From the NCBI GenBank assembly GCA_020354155.1, contig CP070644.1, forward strand, positions 2,214,602 to 2,229,288: a stretch of DNA of 14,687 nt, read 5' to 3'. The first letter of the stretch is position 1, and each line of letters starts with the position of its first letter. Source of the DNA: Nitrospiraceae bacterium. GTDB lineage: Bacteria; Nitrospirota; Thermodesulfovibrionia; UBA6902. The notes below the pieces were generated by a model. The model was not told where the DNA came from and searched no databases. It was given only the letters and a program-made list of their open reading frames with translations. Positions 6,334 through 13,554 of the stretch are shown here, one piece after another. A program made the translations under genes and the position numbers.

Positions 6334-7410
6334 TTAGCGGAGTTTTCCAATGATTGCATCAGCCATGCCCGAGGTTGTAGCTGCTGAGGGATCATCCGGG
6401 GTCGGCTTCATGTCATAGGTAACATTCCTGCCTTCTTCAATGACCGCAGAGACTGCGCTGTCCAGTTTCTCCGCTGCCTCCACCTCTCCCAGGTACCGGA
6501 GCATCATAATGCCGCTTAAAATGACAGCAAGGGGATTTACCTTGTTCAGCCCCTTGTATTTTGGGGCGCTGCCGTGGGTCGCTTCAAATACAGCATATTC
6601 ATCACCGATATTTGCACCGGGGGCAAGTCCGAGTCCGCCTACCAGGCCTGCAGCCAGGTCTGATACAACATCACCGTAAAGGTTCGGCAGAACGAGAATA
6701 TCATAGAGCTCAGGTTTCTGGACGAGCTGCATACACATATTATCGATGATTTTATCTTCGAATTCAATGTCAGGGTAATCTTTGGCAACCTTTCTTGACA
6801 CTTCCAGAAAGAGACCATCAGAGTATTTCATTATATTTGCCTTATGTACAGCAGTTACCTTGCGTCGTGCGTTTTTCTGTGCATATTCAAAGGCGGCGCG
6901 GACAATACGTTCAGTCCCGTAAACAGAGATAGGTTTAATGCTTATGCCTGAATCAGGACGGATAGACCGGTCAGATAATTTCTTTACCAGATCGATAATG
7001 GCCCGTGCCCCTTCAGAGTCTTTCTGGTATTCAATTCCTGCATAGAGGTCTTCGGTGTTTTCCCTGAAAATAACGAGGTCCAGATTTTCATAGCGCGTCT
7101 TTGCACCTTTATAGGTCTTGCAGGGTCTGACGCAGCTGTAGAGATCCAGCGTCTGCCGGAGTGTGACGTTGACGCTTCTGAAGCCTGTTCCCACCGGTGT
7201 TGTTATGGGGCCCTTAATAGCGACTTTATTCTTTTTAATTGATGCCAGGACACGCTCAGGCAGGGGATTGCCTTCATCGTGGTATACATCCTCTCCTGCA
7301 TTCTGGATGTCCCAGTCAAATTTGACCCCGGTGGCCTCAAGTACCCGTACCGCTGCTTCAGTTATTTCCGGTCCTGTGCCGTCTCCGGGGATTAAGGTAA
7401 CCCTATACAC
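6334..7410 (-). CDS. Isocitrate/isopropylmalate family dehydrogenase, most like isocitrate dehydrogenase
   Basis: A 358-residue beta-decarboxylating dehydrogenase. It starts IPGDGTGPEI (7-16). RSVNVTLRQ (78-86) supplies S79, N81 and R85 of the isocitrate-binding loop, followed by VRPCK with R95 and FRENTEDLYAGIEY (115-128) with R116. The RENTED motif fits isocitrate dehydrogenases better than isopropylmalate dehydrogenases. HKANIMK carries K190, and NLYGDVVSD (243-251) carries metal ligands D247 and D251. ATHGSAPKYKG (277-287) has Lys284-Tyr285, at the place of the NADP-specifying Lys-Tyr pair of E. coli isocitrate dehydrogenase; NAD enzymes usually have Asp-Ile there. The predicted reaction is isocitrate to 2-oxoglutarate plus CO2. 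The GTG start at 7410 has GAGG eight bases upstream and overlaps the previous stop (TAG) by one base, so the two genes are translationally coupled. Homoisocitrate or isopropylmalate activity is less likely but open. Confidence 0.88.
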   Translation of the reverse strand: MYRVTLIPGDGTGPEITEAAVRVLEATGVKFDWDIQNAGEDVYHDEGNPLPERVLASIKKNKVAIKGPITTPVGTGFRSVNVTLRQTLDLYSCVRPCKTYKGAKTRYENLDLVIFRENTEDLYAGIEYQKDSEGARAIIDLVKKLSDRSIRPDSGISIKPISVYGTERIVRAAFEYAQKNARRKVTAVHKANIMKYSDGLFLEVSRKVAKDYPDIEFEDKIIDNMCMQLVQKPELYDILVLPNLYGDVVSDLAAGLVGGLGLAPGANIGDEYAVFEATHGSAPKYKGLNKVNPLAVILSGIMMLRYLGEVEAAEKLDSAVSAVIEEGRNVTYDMKPTPDDPSAATTSGMADAIIGKLR

Positions 7411-8651
7411 TATCGTATCCTCGGTGATACGGTAATGATCTTTGAAGCGACCTCAGGATTTTCAGCAATGAATATAAGCTCGTCGTCTGTTAGTGGCTTC
7501 TGCGTATGGAGATTTGCATACTGGACAAGTTCGAGGATTTTGCGTGCCTGCCTGTCATCACGAAAATGGATGCCAAGGCTTTCATAGACATGACGGAATC
7601 CCTTGATTCCTCCATATTCCCCTGTTGTGATGACCCGTCCTGTCTGGAGCATCTCCGGTTCGCCCCTTCCTACCTCTGCCGGGTCATAGAGTTCATAGTT
7701 TCGCCTGTCCTTCAGAGCACCGTCGGCGTGTATGCCTGATTCATGTGCAAAGGCATTAGCTCCAACACCAACCTGTTTGATTGGAATGGGGATACCGAAG
7801 GTGTATGAAGCATACCGGGCAATCTTCCAGGATTTGCGAAGGTCCACATTGTCGTGGAGGTGTACCTTGTCTTCAAAGCCATGGGAATATTTTAATGCCA
7901 GGAGAATGGAAACGAGATCGCAATTTCCTGCCCGCTCACCATAGCCATTTATCGTTGTATTGATGTATGCATCAACACCGCTTTCAATGGCTCCCTGGGC
8001 TCCGGCAAGAGACACTGCCTCTGCCATCCCAAGATCGTTGTGGCAGTGCATTTCAAGGTCAAATTTTGTCTCTTCCGCTATTTTCTTGATCTTTTCATAG
8101 ATGGTTATGGGATCGTCTCCGCCAAGAGTGTCGCAGTAACGGATTCTGTCACCGCCATGTTCCTTAGCAGCATGGGTGAACTCGATGAGTTTGCCTACGT
8201 CTGTCCTGGATGCATCCTCGGCATTGACGCCGACGGTTTCTACTCCCAGGGATTTGGCTACTTTCAGGGCTTCAACCATTGAGTTCAGGACGTCTTTCCA
8301 GGTCTTTCTCCCCTGGAATTTCCCTTCGATCATAATGTCTGATGTAGAAATGGAGATATTCAAGTGCTTGATTTCAGGGCAGTTTTTAAGGGCAAGATCA
8401 ATGTCTTCCGGGACCGCCCTGCACCATCCCTCGAGGCGGATATTTTTTATGACGCCCTTCTTGACAAGGTCCAGGTTTGCGTTTATGTAGTTGACTTCCT
8501 GTTTCAGCGTCGGGAATCCGATCTCGCTTTGAAAGACCCCCATATCGTCCAGATAGAGGTTGATCATGGTCTTCGCAAGCTTGCTCAGCAGGATTCGCGA
8601 TGTTTGCACACCGTCTCTGTTTGTTACGTCGATAAGGTAAATGTCTTTCAT
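7410..8651 (-). CDS. Homocitrate/isopropylmalate synthase family protein, candidate Re-citrate synthase
   Basis: A 413-residue acyl-CoA-condensing enzyme of the LeuA/NifV superfamily. DVTNRDGVQTSR (8-19) carries the catalytic R12 and metal ligand D13; MHCHNDLGMA (201-210) gives H202 and H204; NGYGERAGNCD (235-245) and FAHESGIHADG (301-311) are both family signatures. The C-terminal segment (about 340-413) is short and is not the leucine-feedback domain of LeuA, so leucine synthesis is unlikely. Homocitrate synthase (NifV or lysine type) is the standard label. However, the following gene, overlapping by one base, encodes an isocitrate dehydrogenase-type enzyme. Characterised Re-citrate synthases of anaerobes belong to this same family, so condensation of acetyl-CoA with oxaloacetate is a strong alternative. 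The gene follows ubiX by 50 nt; no good ribosome binding site precedes the ATG. Confidence 0.85.
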   Translation of the reverse strand: MKDIYLIDVTNRDGVQTSRILLSKLAKTMINLYLDDMGVFQSEIGFPTLKQEVNYINANLDLVKKGVIKNIRLEGWCRAVPEDIDLALKNCPEIKHLNISISTSDIMIEGKFQGRKTWKDVLNSMVEALKVAKSLGVETVGVNAEDASRTDVGKLIEFTHAAKEHGGDRIRYCDTLGGDDPITIYEKIKKIAEETKFDLEMHCHNDLGMAEAVSLAGAQGAIESGVDAYINTTINGYGERAGNCDLVSILLALKYSHGFEDKVHLHDNVDLRKSWKIARYASYTFGIPIPIKQVGVGANAFAHESGIHADGALKDRRNYELYDPAEVGRGEPEMLQTGRVITTGEYGGIKGFRHVYESLGIHFRDDRQARKILELVQYANLHTQKPLTDDELIFIAENPEVASKIITVSPRIR

Positions 8652-8701
8652 AGAACGATTATTTAAGCATATCCGGGCTGATTTTTACAAGAGGGGGCGG
8701 T

Positions 8702-9295
8702 TTAATGCCATCTTTGAAAGAGTGTATGGGCTATCCCTGCACTGTCAAGGATCTTGCCTATAACAAAATCAATGAGGTCCTCCACGGACTGGGGTTTTTG
8801 ATAGAAGGCAGGGATAGGGGGAGCTATCTTTACCCCGAGTCTTGCCAGTTTAAGCATATTTTCCAGATGGATTGCATTCAGAGGCATTTCCCGCGGCGCG
8901 AGAATCAACGGTCTTCCTTCTTTCAGGGTAACATCTGCTGAACGCTCAATCAGGTTGCTGGCATATCCGTTGGCTATACCTGAGAGTGTTTTCATTGAAC
9001 AGGGGACGACAAACATCCCTTCATTGCAATATGAGCCGCTTGACAGAGGGGCAGCGAGGTTGGTGTCGCTGTGAAAGCTTATAGTGTCCGCAGAGAAATG
9101 ATGCCGGATCTTTTTCTCTATTGCTGATGCTGTCTCCGCTGACCAGGCAATGCCTGTTTCTATTTTTATATTGTCAAAGGCCTGAGCGGAGATGCACAAG
9201 TGTACAGTATCAATTGATTTGAGCAGTTCTTCTATAAGTCGTATTCCGTATATTGAACCGCTTGCACCTGTAATGGCGACAATACATGACTTCAT
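8702..9295 (-). CDS. ubiX: UbiX-type flavin prenyltransferase
   Basis: The 197-residue flavoprotein opens with MKSCIVAITGASGSIYG, the FMN-binding start of UbiX. It continues with VVPCSMKTLSGIANGYAS and NLIERSADVTLKE, then PLILAPREMPLN, IHLENMLKLARLG and the closing PPIPAFY. UbiX joins a dimethylallyl group to FMN, making the prenylated-FMN cofactor of UbiD-type decarboxylases. The start is ATG 9295, which aligns with family N termini; a GTG two codons upstream (9301) is also possible. It begins 9 nt after rsmG. With ubiE in the same operon it probably serves quinone synthesis; in organisms using the futalosine route UbiX/UbiD-like proteins act in menaquinone formation. No UbiD partner is in the window. 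Confidence 0.93.
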   Translation of the reverse strand: MKSCIVAITGASGSIYGIRLIEELLKSIDTVHLCISAQAFDNIKIETGIAWSAETASAIEKKIRHHFSADTISFHSDTNLAAPLSSGSYCNEGMFVVPCSMKTLSGIANGYASNLIERSADVTLKEGRPLILAPREMPLNAIHLENMLKLARLGVKIAPPIPAFYQKPQSVEDLIDFVIGKILDSAGIAHTLFQRWH

Positions 9296-9304
9296 TGTCA
9301 CATT

Positions 9305-9958
9305 TTAACATTTGAGAATGACTATATTCCTCTGGGCGTTCTGAAGGGGGAGGCGGAAGGGAAGGACGGTGCTTACCTGGCCATGCTCCGGCTTCTGTTT
9401 CTCCAGTGCTTCCAGTTCCTTATGGATGCCGGGTCCTTTACTCAGGATCAGGGACCCTCCCTCCCGGATCAGGGGACAGGCCGCATTGATAAATTCCAGG
9501 ATGCTGAAGGTGGCCCGGGAGACGATTACATCAAAAGCCGCTCTGTACTGAATCGGGAGTTTTTCAATGCGCTCCTGTATGATCGTCACCTCCTGTATTC
9601 CCTGCTTTCTGACAATATGCCTGAGGAAGGAGGCCTTTTTCCTTGAGGGTTCAATCAATGAAAGCTCAATCTCCGGCCGTATAATCTTGATGGGAATTCC
9701 GGGAAATCCAGCACCTGAACCTGCATCTGCCAGCTTCAGTTCACCTTCAGGCAGGGCCTTCAGATACAGGAGAGAATCGAGAAAATGCTTGCTGATAATG
9801 TCTTCATCATTTTTCAGGGCAGTGAGATTATAGGCGGCATTCCATTTTTTGAGTTCCTGCAGATAGCCAAGAAAGGCCGCTGTCTGTGATACTGATACAG
9901 CAATGTCCAAGTCCTCTAATCCTCTGGCAAGCAGGTCTTCTGCAGAGAGGGGATTCAC
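9305..9958 (-). CDS. rsmG: 16S rRNA (guanine-527-N7)-methyltransferase
   Basis: The 217-residue protein matches RsmG (GidB) from end to end. It has WNAAYNLTAL (39-48), KHFLDSLLYL (57-66), the SAM-binding loop LADAGSGAGFPGIPI (76-90), LIEPSRKKASFLRH (101-114), and VIVSRATFSI followed by LILSKGP. RsmG methylates N7 of G527 in the 530 loop of 16S rRNA; its loss often gives low-level streptomycin resistance. The start is a GTG at 9958 that overlaps the ubiE stop in a GTGA arrangement, indicating translational coupling. In many genomes rsmG lies beside mnmG or parAB; here it sits between two quinone-synthesis genes. Confidence 0.96.
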   Translation of the reverse strand: MNPLSAEDLLARGLEDLDIAVSVSQTAAFLGYLQELKKWNAAYNLTALKNDEDIISKHFLDSLLYLKALPEGELKLADAGSGAGFPGIPIKIIRPEIELSLIEPSRKKASFLRHIVRKQGIQEVTIIQERIEKLPIQYRAAFDVIVSRATFSILEFINAACPLIREGGSLILSKGPGIHKELEALEKQKPEHGQVSTVLPFRLPLQNAQRNIVILKC

Positions 9959-10665
9959 GGTACTGATCCGACATGAACCGTAACAGCCCCAAGGGTAAGC
10001 TTGTGGTACCGTACATTCTGCAGACCTGTTTCCTCCATGGTCTTTTTTAGTTCATCAGGCGCAGGGAAGGAGAGCATGGATTGAGGAAGATAGGTATAGG
10101 CCCCTTTTTTACCTGAAATAATTTCACCGATGGAAGGAAGGACCTTTGTGATATAGAAACGGTAGAGTGGTTTGAATATCCTGTTCTGGACAGAGGTAAA
10201 CTCCAGGATTACAACCCTGCCGCCGCTTTTGACAACGCGGCCCATTTCGCTGATTCCCTTTTTATATTCCTGTACATTGCGGATGCCGAAAGCAATGATT
10301 GAACCATCGAAGGTATTGTCCTGAAAGGGCAGGGCAGTGGCATCACCAAAACGTAGGTCAATGCTGTCTGTAAGCTGTGCCGTCATGACCTTCTCTTTGC
10401 CCAGTTCAAGCATTCCTGTACTGAAATCCACCCCTTGAACGCGTGATCCGGGGATGCTATTCACGATTTCCAGTGCCACATCACAGGTGCCTGTTGCAAC
10501 GTCAAGATAATAGGCATTCTCTGTCTTCGGGAGCTGTCCAACGGCGAATTTCCGCCACGAACGGTCAATGCCCAGGCTTAGCACCCTGTTCAGAAGGTCA
10601 TAGCGGTGGGCTATGGTGGAAAACATTGACTGGATCTTTGCCGGGTCTTTTGCTGATGGTTCCAT
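9955..10665 (-). CDS. ubiE: Demethylmenaquinone methyltransferase (UbiE/MenG)
   Basis: From the ATG at 10665 the protein has 236 residues, normal for the family. It shows FSTIAHRYDLLNRVLSLGID, RSWRKFAV, the SAM-binding motif LDVATGTCDVA, GVDFSTGMLELGKEKV, LRFGDATALPF, IIAFGIRNV, VVILEF and the characteristic end LPSIGEIISGKKGAYTYLP with LTLGAVTVHVG. UbiE/MenG C-methylates demethylmenaquinone (or a ubiquinone precursor), the last step of menaquinone synthesis. The open frame extends 20 codons further upstream (to 10725), but that stretch is translated repeat DNA (10694-10769), so the internal ATG is preferred although it lacks a clear ribosome binding site. It leads the minus-strand operon ubiE-rsmG-ubiX, with a strong promoter about 140 nt upstream. 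Confidence 0.94.
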   Translation of the reverse strand: MEPSAKDPAKIQSMFSTIAHRYDLLNRVLSLGIDRSWRKFAVGQLPKTENAYYLDVATGTCDVALEIVNSIPGSRVQGVDFSTGMLELGKEKVMTAQLTDSIDLRFGDATALPFQDNTFDGSIIAFGIRNVQEYKKGISEMGRVVKSGGRVVILEFTSVQNRIFKPLYRFYITKVLPSIGEIISGKKGAYTYLPQSMLSFPAPDELKKTMEETGLQNVRYHKLTLGAVTVHVGSVP

Positions 10666-10693
10666 GTAATCGCAGTTTCGACGTACATTGCCT

Positions 10694-10769
10694 GTCATTG
10701 CGAGCGCCCGAAGGGTGCGCGGCAATCTTTATGTAAAAAGAGATTGCTTCGGCTTCGCCTCGCAATGAC
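10694..10769. repeat. Dispersed palindromic repeat, 'ATTGC' version, in the predicted ubiE leader
   Basis: The outer arms GTCATTGCGAG (10694-10704) and CTCGCAATGAC (10759-10769) pair perfectly over 11 bp; the inner arms GCAATCT (10722-10728) and AGATTGC (10741-10747) pair over 7 bp. Small GC-rich hairpins lie inside each half: CCC/GGG with flanking GCG/CGC near 10704-10720, and GGC/GCC at 10751-10758. The layout matches the element at 2955-3051, with ATTTC/GAAAT replaced by ATTGC/GCAAT in all four arms. It lies between the ubiE start and its predicted promoter, so it would be transcribed as a structured leader. Confidence 0.85.
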
Positions 10770-10802
10770 GCAAGGGAATAGTTGAATAAAAACTGACAGA
10801 AG

Positions 10803-10830
10803 TTTATAACTGTACAGCTTTTGATGTCAA
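10803..10830 (-). promoter_or_regulatory. Sigma70-type promoter for the ubiE-rsmG-ubiX operon
   Basis: On the minus strand a perfect TTGACA (10830-10825) is followed after 16 nt by TATAAA (10808-10803). Transcription would begin near 10796, giving a leader of about 130 nt that contains the whole repeat at 10694-10769. The -35 box overlaps that of the divergent plus-strand promoter. Confidence 0.7.
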
Positions 10831-10850
10831 TGCAGGCCTTATTATATATT
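10821..10850 (+). promoter_or_regulatory. Sigma70-type promoter for the MetE-like/tmk/holB/ricT/metG operon
   Basis: TTGATG (10821-10826) is followed after 18 nt by TATATT (10845-10850), giving a leader of roughly 48 nt before the ATG at 10906. The -35 box shares bases with the minus-strand TTGACA of the ubiE promoter, so polymerase binding at the two sites should be mutually exclusive. Confidence 0.5.
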
Positions 10851-10905
10851 GTATTTATTTATGTAATTTGAAAGTTGTCCCGGCCTTGAAGTATGATTAA
10901 TAGTT

Positions 10906-11919
10906 ATGTTTCAGAGTTTTCATACAACAGGCATAGGCAGTCTGCCTCACACTGACCCGGAGGAGGCCTGCAGGGTCATCCTTGATTCTGTGGACATTCC
11001 CTTCTGGCCCCAGCTTCCTCACAGGAGCTTTCTGGAGCTCATGGTCCCCCAGTATTCTGAGGGATTTCCCTTTATACGGATTGAGGGAGAGAATGTGATT
11101 GTTCAGCAGCCTGATGAGCAGTCAGCAGCAACTTTTTATGAGGCCGTTGCAGGCAGACAGGGATTCCCGATATCAGAAGAGTATGCAGCCGGCCTGTATG
11201 CATTTATTGATATATTGAAAAAGGAAAGTCGTACCTTCAGCACGGTGAAAGGACACATTACCGGCCCCCTCACCTTTGCCCTCTCTGTTACAGACAACCA
11301 GAAACGTCCGATATTCTTTGACGAAGAGATGAGAGAGCTGTCGCTTGAACTTCTGAAGGGCAAGGTCAGATGGCAGATAGACATGCTCAAACCCTATGCT
11401 GACAGTGTGATGATCTTTGTCGATGAGCCCATCCTCTCAGCGCTTGGCACCTCGAGCTACATAGGCGTGAGCTCAGAGGACGCACTGAGGATGCTTCGTG
11501 AAATTGTCCTGTTTATCAAGGAGTATGGAGGAATAGCAGGCATTCATTGCTGCGGCAAGGCTGACTGGCCTCTCGTACTTTCGGCAGAGCCGGATGTTTT
11601 TAATTTTGACTCCTATTTCTTCTGGGACACACTGGGTATTTATCCTGAGGAAGTCAGGAGGTTTATAGAAAACAGGGGATTTATTGCCTGGGGTGTTGTT
11701 CCGACGACGGACATAATAAGGCAGGTTGATCTCCAGGGCCTTAAGGACCAGCTGGAGCGGGGGTTAACGGCCCTGGAAAAAGCAGGGATTGCCCGTGAGA
11801 TACTCAGGCAGCAGGTCCTCATCACCCCTTCCTGCGGCACTGGATCGCTTACTGCAGAAGATGCCCTGAAGGTATTCTCCCTCCTGAAGAACCTGAGAAA
11901 CAGCTATGTCGAGGGCTAA
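10906..11919 (+). CDS. Short MetE-like (cobalamin-independent methionine synthase catalytic domain) protein
   Basis: The 337-residue protein resembles only the C-terminal barrel of MetE and UROD-superfamily methyltransferases. It opens with TGIGSLPHTDPEEA, like the TxIGSFP start of that domain, followed by HITGPLTFAL (117-126), FVDEPILSAL (171-180), GIHCCGKADW (212-221), DVFNFDS (230-236), AWGVVPTTD (261-269) and ITPSCGTGSL (306-315). H214, C216 and C310 fit the zinc ligands of MetE; the Glu ligand position appears to be Asp235. The N-terminal folate-binding half of MetE is absent. Core-MetE proteins of this size include folate-independent methionine synthases that take methyl groups from corrinoid proteins; other methyl transfers are possible, so the substrate is uncertain. 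It leads the plus-strand operon and overlaps tmk by 14 nt. Confidence 0.8.
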   Translation: MFQSFHTTGIGSLPHTDPEEACRVILDSVDIPFWPQLPHRSFLELMVPQYSEGFPFIRIEGENVIVQQPDEQSAATFYEAVAGRQGFPISEEYAAGLYAFIDILKKESRTFSTVKGHITGPLTFALSVTDNQKRPIFFDEEMRELSLELLKGKVRWQIDMLKPYADSVMIFVDEPILSALGTSSYIGVSSEDALRMLREIVLFIKEYGGIAGIHCCGKADWPLVLSAEPDVFNFDSYFFWDTLGIYPEEVRRFIENRGFIAWGVVPTTDIIRQVDLQGLKDQLERGLTALEKAGIAREILRQQVLITPSCGTGSLTAEDALKVFSLLKNLRNSYVEG

Positions 11920-12529
11920 GGGGTTTATATCATTTGAAGGAATTGAAGGATCAGGCAAAAGCACACAGTCCAGGCTTTTTGCAGATTACCTTCTTGGCAA
12001 AGGACATGATGTTGTTCACACTGCTGAACCGGGCGGAACGGATATAGGGCTGAAAATCAGGAAACTTCTCCTTGAGCCCAACAATCATATGGACGCCCTC
12101 ACAGAGCTTCTTCTTTATTACGCGTCCCGTGCACAGCATGTTCAGGAAGTAATCCTTCCTGCAATTCGTGAGAATAAAATAGTCATTACTGACCGTTTTA
12201 CCGACTCAACTGTTGCCTATCAGGGATATGCCCGTGGTTTGAGCATGGATATCATTCAATCTCTGAATGATATTGTTCTCTCTGACGTAACACCGGATAT
12301 GACTTTTCTCCTTGATATGGATGTCAGGGAAGGCCTGAGAAGGAACCGGGATGCGATGAAAGAGGACAGGTTCGAGCTGGAGACGGTTGCCTTCCATGAG
12401 CGGGTACGGCAGGGTTTTCATGAAATTGCAGAAAAAGAGCCCGGCAGGATAAAGATTATTGATGCATCAAAAAGCAAAGAGGAAGTAACAGGGCAGATTA
12501 TAAAAGTATTTGAACAGTCATGGCATTAA
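11906..12529 (+). CDS. tmk: Thymidylate kinase
   Basis: A 207-residue P-loop kinase. It carries FEGIEGSGKST (10-20), the TMP-kinase AEPGGT (40-45), DRFTDSTVAYQGYARG (96-111) with the DR(Y/F) motif, and an arginine-containing lid region with LRRNRDAMKEDRFE (144-157). It phosphorylates dTMP to dTDP for DNA synthesis. The ATG lies inside the end of the MetE-like gene (14-nt overlap) and the gene overlaps holB by 10 nt, so translation is probably coupled. tmk followed by holB is a widespread bacterial order. Confidence 0.97.
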   Translation: MSRAKGFISFEGIEGSGKSTQSRLFADYLLGKGHDVVHTAEPGGTDIGLKIRKLLLEPNNHMDALTELLLYYASRAQHVQEVILPAIRENKIVITDRFTDSTVAYQGYARGLSMDIIQSLNDIVLSDVTPDMTFLLDMDVREGLRRNRDAMKEDRFELETVAFHERVRQGFHEIAEKEPGRIKIIDASKSKEEVTGQIIKVFEQSWH

Positions 12530-13554
12530 AAGACATTATTGGACATGAGAAGGCAGTAAAGATCCTGAAAGGTTTTATTTCACGGGAACGTATCCCCCAT
12601 GCCCTTTTATTTGCAGGAGACGATGGAATCGGCAAAAGACTGACTGCACTCAACTTTGCAAAGACCCTGAACTGTGATGGGAAAGACGGGGGCGGTCTTT
12701 TTGCCGGGGCTGAGGCGGAGGGCGCAGATAGTGAGCAGACGGACTGCTGTGATGCATGCCCGACCTGTCATAAAATCGATAAGAACAGTCACCCTGATTT
12801 TTTTGACCTGTCCCCCGAAGGTGACGGTGGACAGATTACGGTTTCGGTAATACGGCAGCTCGAAGAGTCAATGGCGTACAAGGCCTTCGAAGGGAAGTGG
12901 AAGGTTGCAGTCATAGATCATGCAGACAGACTGAACCAGTCGGCTGCCAATGCTTTTTTGCAGACCCTGGAAGAGCCCTTTGAAAACAGCATCTTCATTC
13001 TGATCTCATCACGTCCCGAGCTCATTCTCGATACCATACGGTCCAGGTGTCAGAGGATCAGCTTTTCTCCATTGCCTGCAGAAATCATGAGTTCCTTTCT
13101 CATGGGAGAGATTGATGATATTGACAGGAATCAGTCCCTGCTCCTGAGTCTGCTCTCCGGAGGCAGGCTGGGATATGCCCTGAATGAGGATCTGCTTCTT
13201 CAGCGTGACAGATCATTTGAAGTTCTTGAGCAGATGCTTATGGCAGATGAAAGTGGTTTATGGCAGGACAAGGCTGAAATGGAGGAATGGTTTGACTGGG
13301 CGCAGCTCTGGCTTCGGGACATTGCAGTTGAAAAGGCAACAGGACGAAGGGACTTTCTCATTAACAGGGACAGGGAAAAGGACATAACGCGGATAGCAGA
13401 GAGAACTGTTCTTCCTGATGTGCTAAAATTGGCCCGCGAGCTCTATAATATAAGAAGCCGATTACAGTTCAATTTAAATAAACAGCTTACATACAATTAT
13501 TCAAGTCTGCTGATACGAAAGAGGCTGGGAAGATCAGATGTCAGAGCACAGTGA
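12520..13554 (+). CDS. holB: DNA polymerase III delta-prime subunit
   Basis: The 344-residue clamp-loader subunit shows the AAA+ layout of DnaX/HolB proteins: a modified Walker A GDDGIGKR (33-40, with Arg in place of Ser/Thr), a zinc-finger cysteine group (C52, C77, C80, C83), VIDHADRLN (131-139), FLQTLEEP (146-153) and the SRC motif (175-177) with the preceding RPELILDTIR. Delta-prime helps open and load the beta clamp and contributes the SRC arginine, usually without hydrolysing ATP itself, in line with the altered Walker A. A glycine/alanine/acidic insert (about 54-75) separates C52 from the other cysteines. DnaX/tau is the alternative, but length and the adjacent tmk and ricT favour HolB. 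Confidence 0.93.
   Translation: MALKDIIGHEKAVKILKGFISRERIPHALLFAGDDGIGKRLTALNFAKTLNCDGKDGGGLFAGAEAEGADSEQTDCCDACPTCHKIDKNSHPDFFDLSPEGDGGQITVSVIRQLEESMAYKAFEGKWKVAVIDHADRLNQSAANAFLQTLEEPFENSIFILISSRPELILDTIRSRCQRISFSPLPAEIMSSFLMGEIDDIDRNQSLLLSLLSGGRLGYALNEDLLLQRDRSFEVLEQMLMADESGLWQDKAEMEEWFDWAQLWLRDIAVEKATGRRDFLINRDREKDITRIAERTVLPDVLKLARELYNIRSRLQFNLNKQLTYNYSSLLIRKRLGRSDVRAQ

Noticed and set aside
5862..6353. 163-aa plus-strand open frame opposite the CorC-like gene
   Set aside because: Antisense shadow of a conserved membrane protein; no ribosome binding site or recognisable domain.
10666..10725. Twenty-codon N-terminal extension of UbiE from the start at 10725
   Set aside because: The extra residues (MPRTLRALAMTGNV...) are a translation of the repeat and are not part of the UbiE family; the ATG at 10665 gives the usual length.
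12628..12651. Broken Walker A motif in holB as a sign of a pseudogene
   Set aside because: Delta-prime subunits commonly have altered nucleotide-binding loops; the frame is intact and the SRC and zinc motifs are present.
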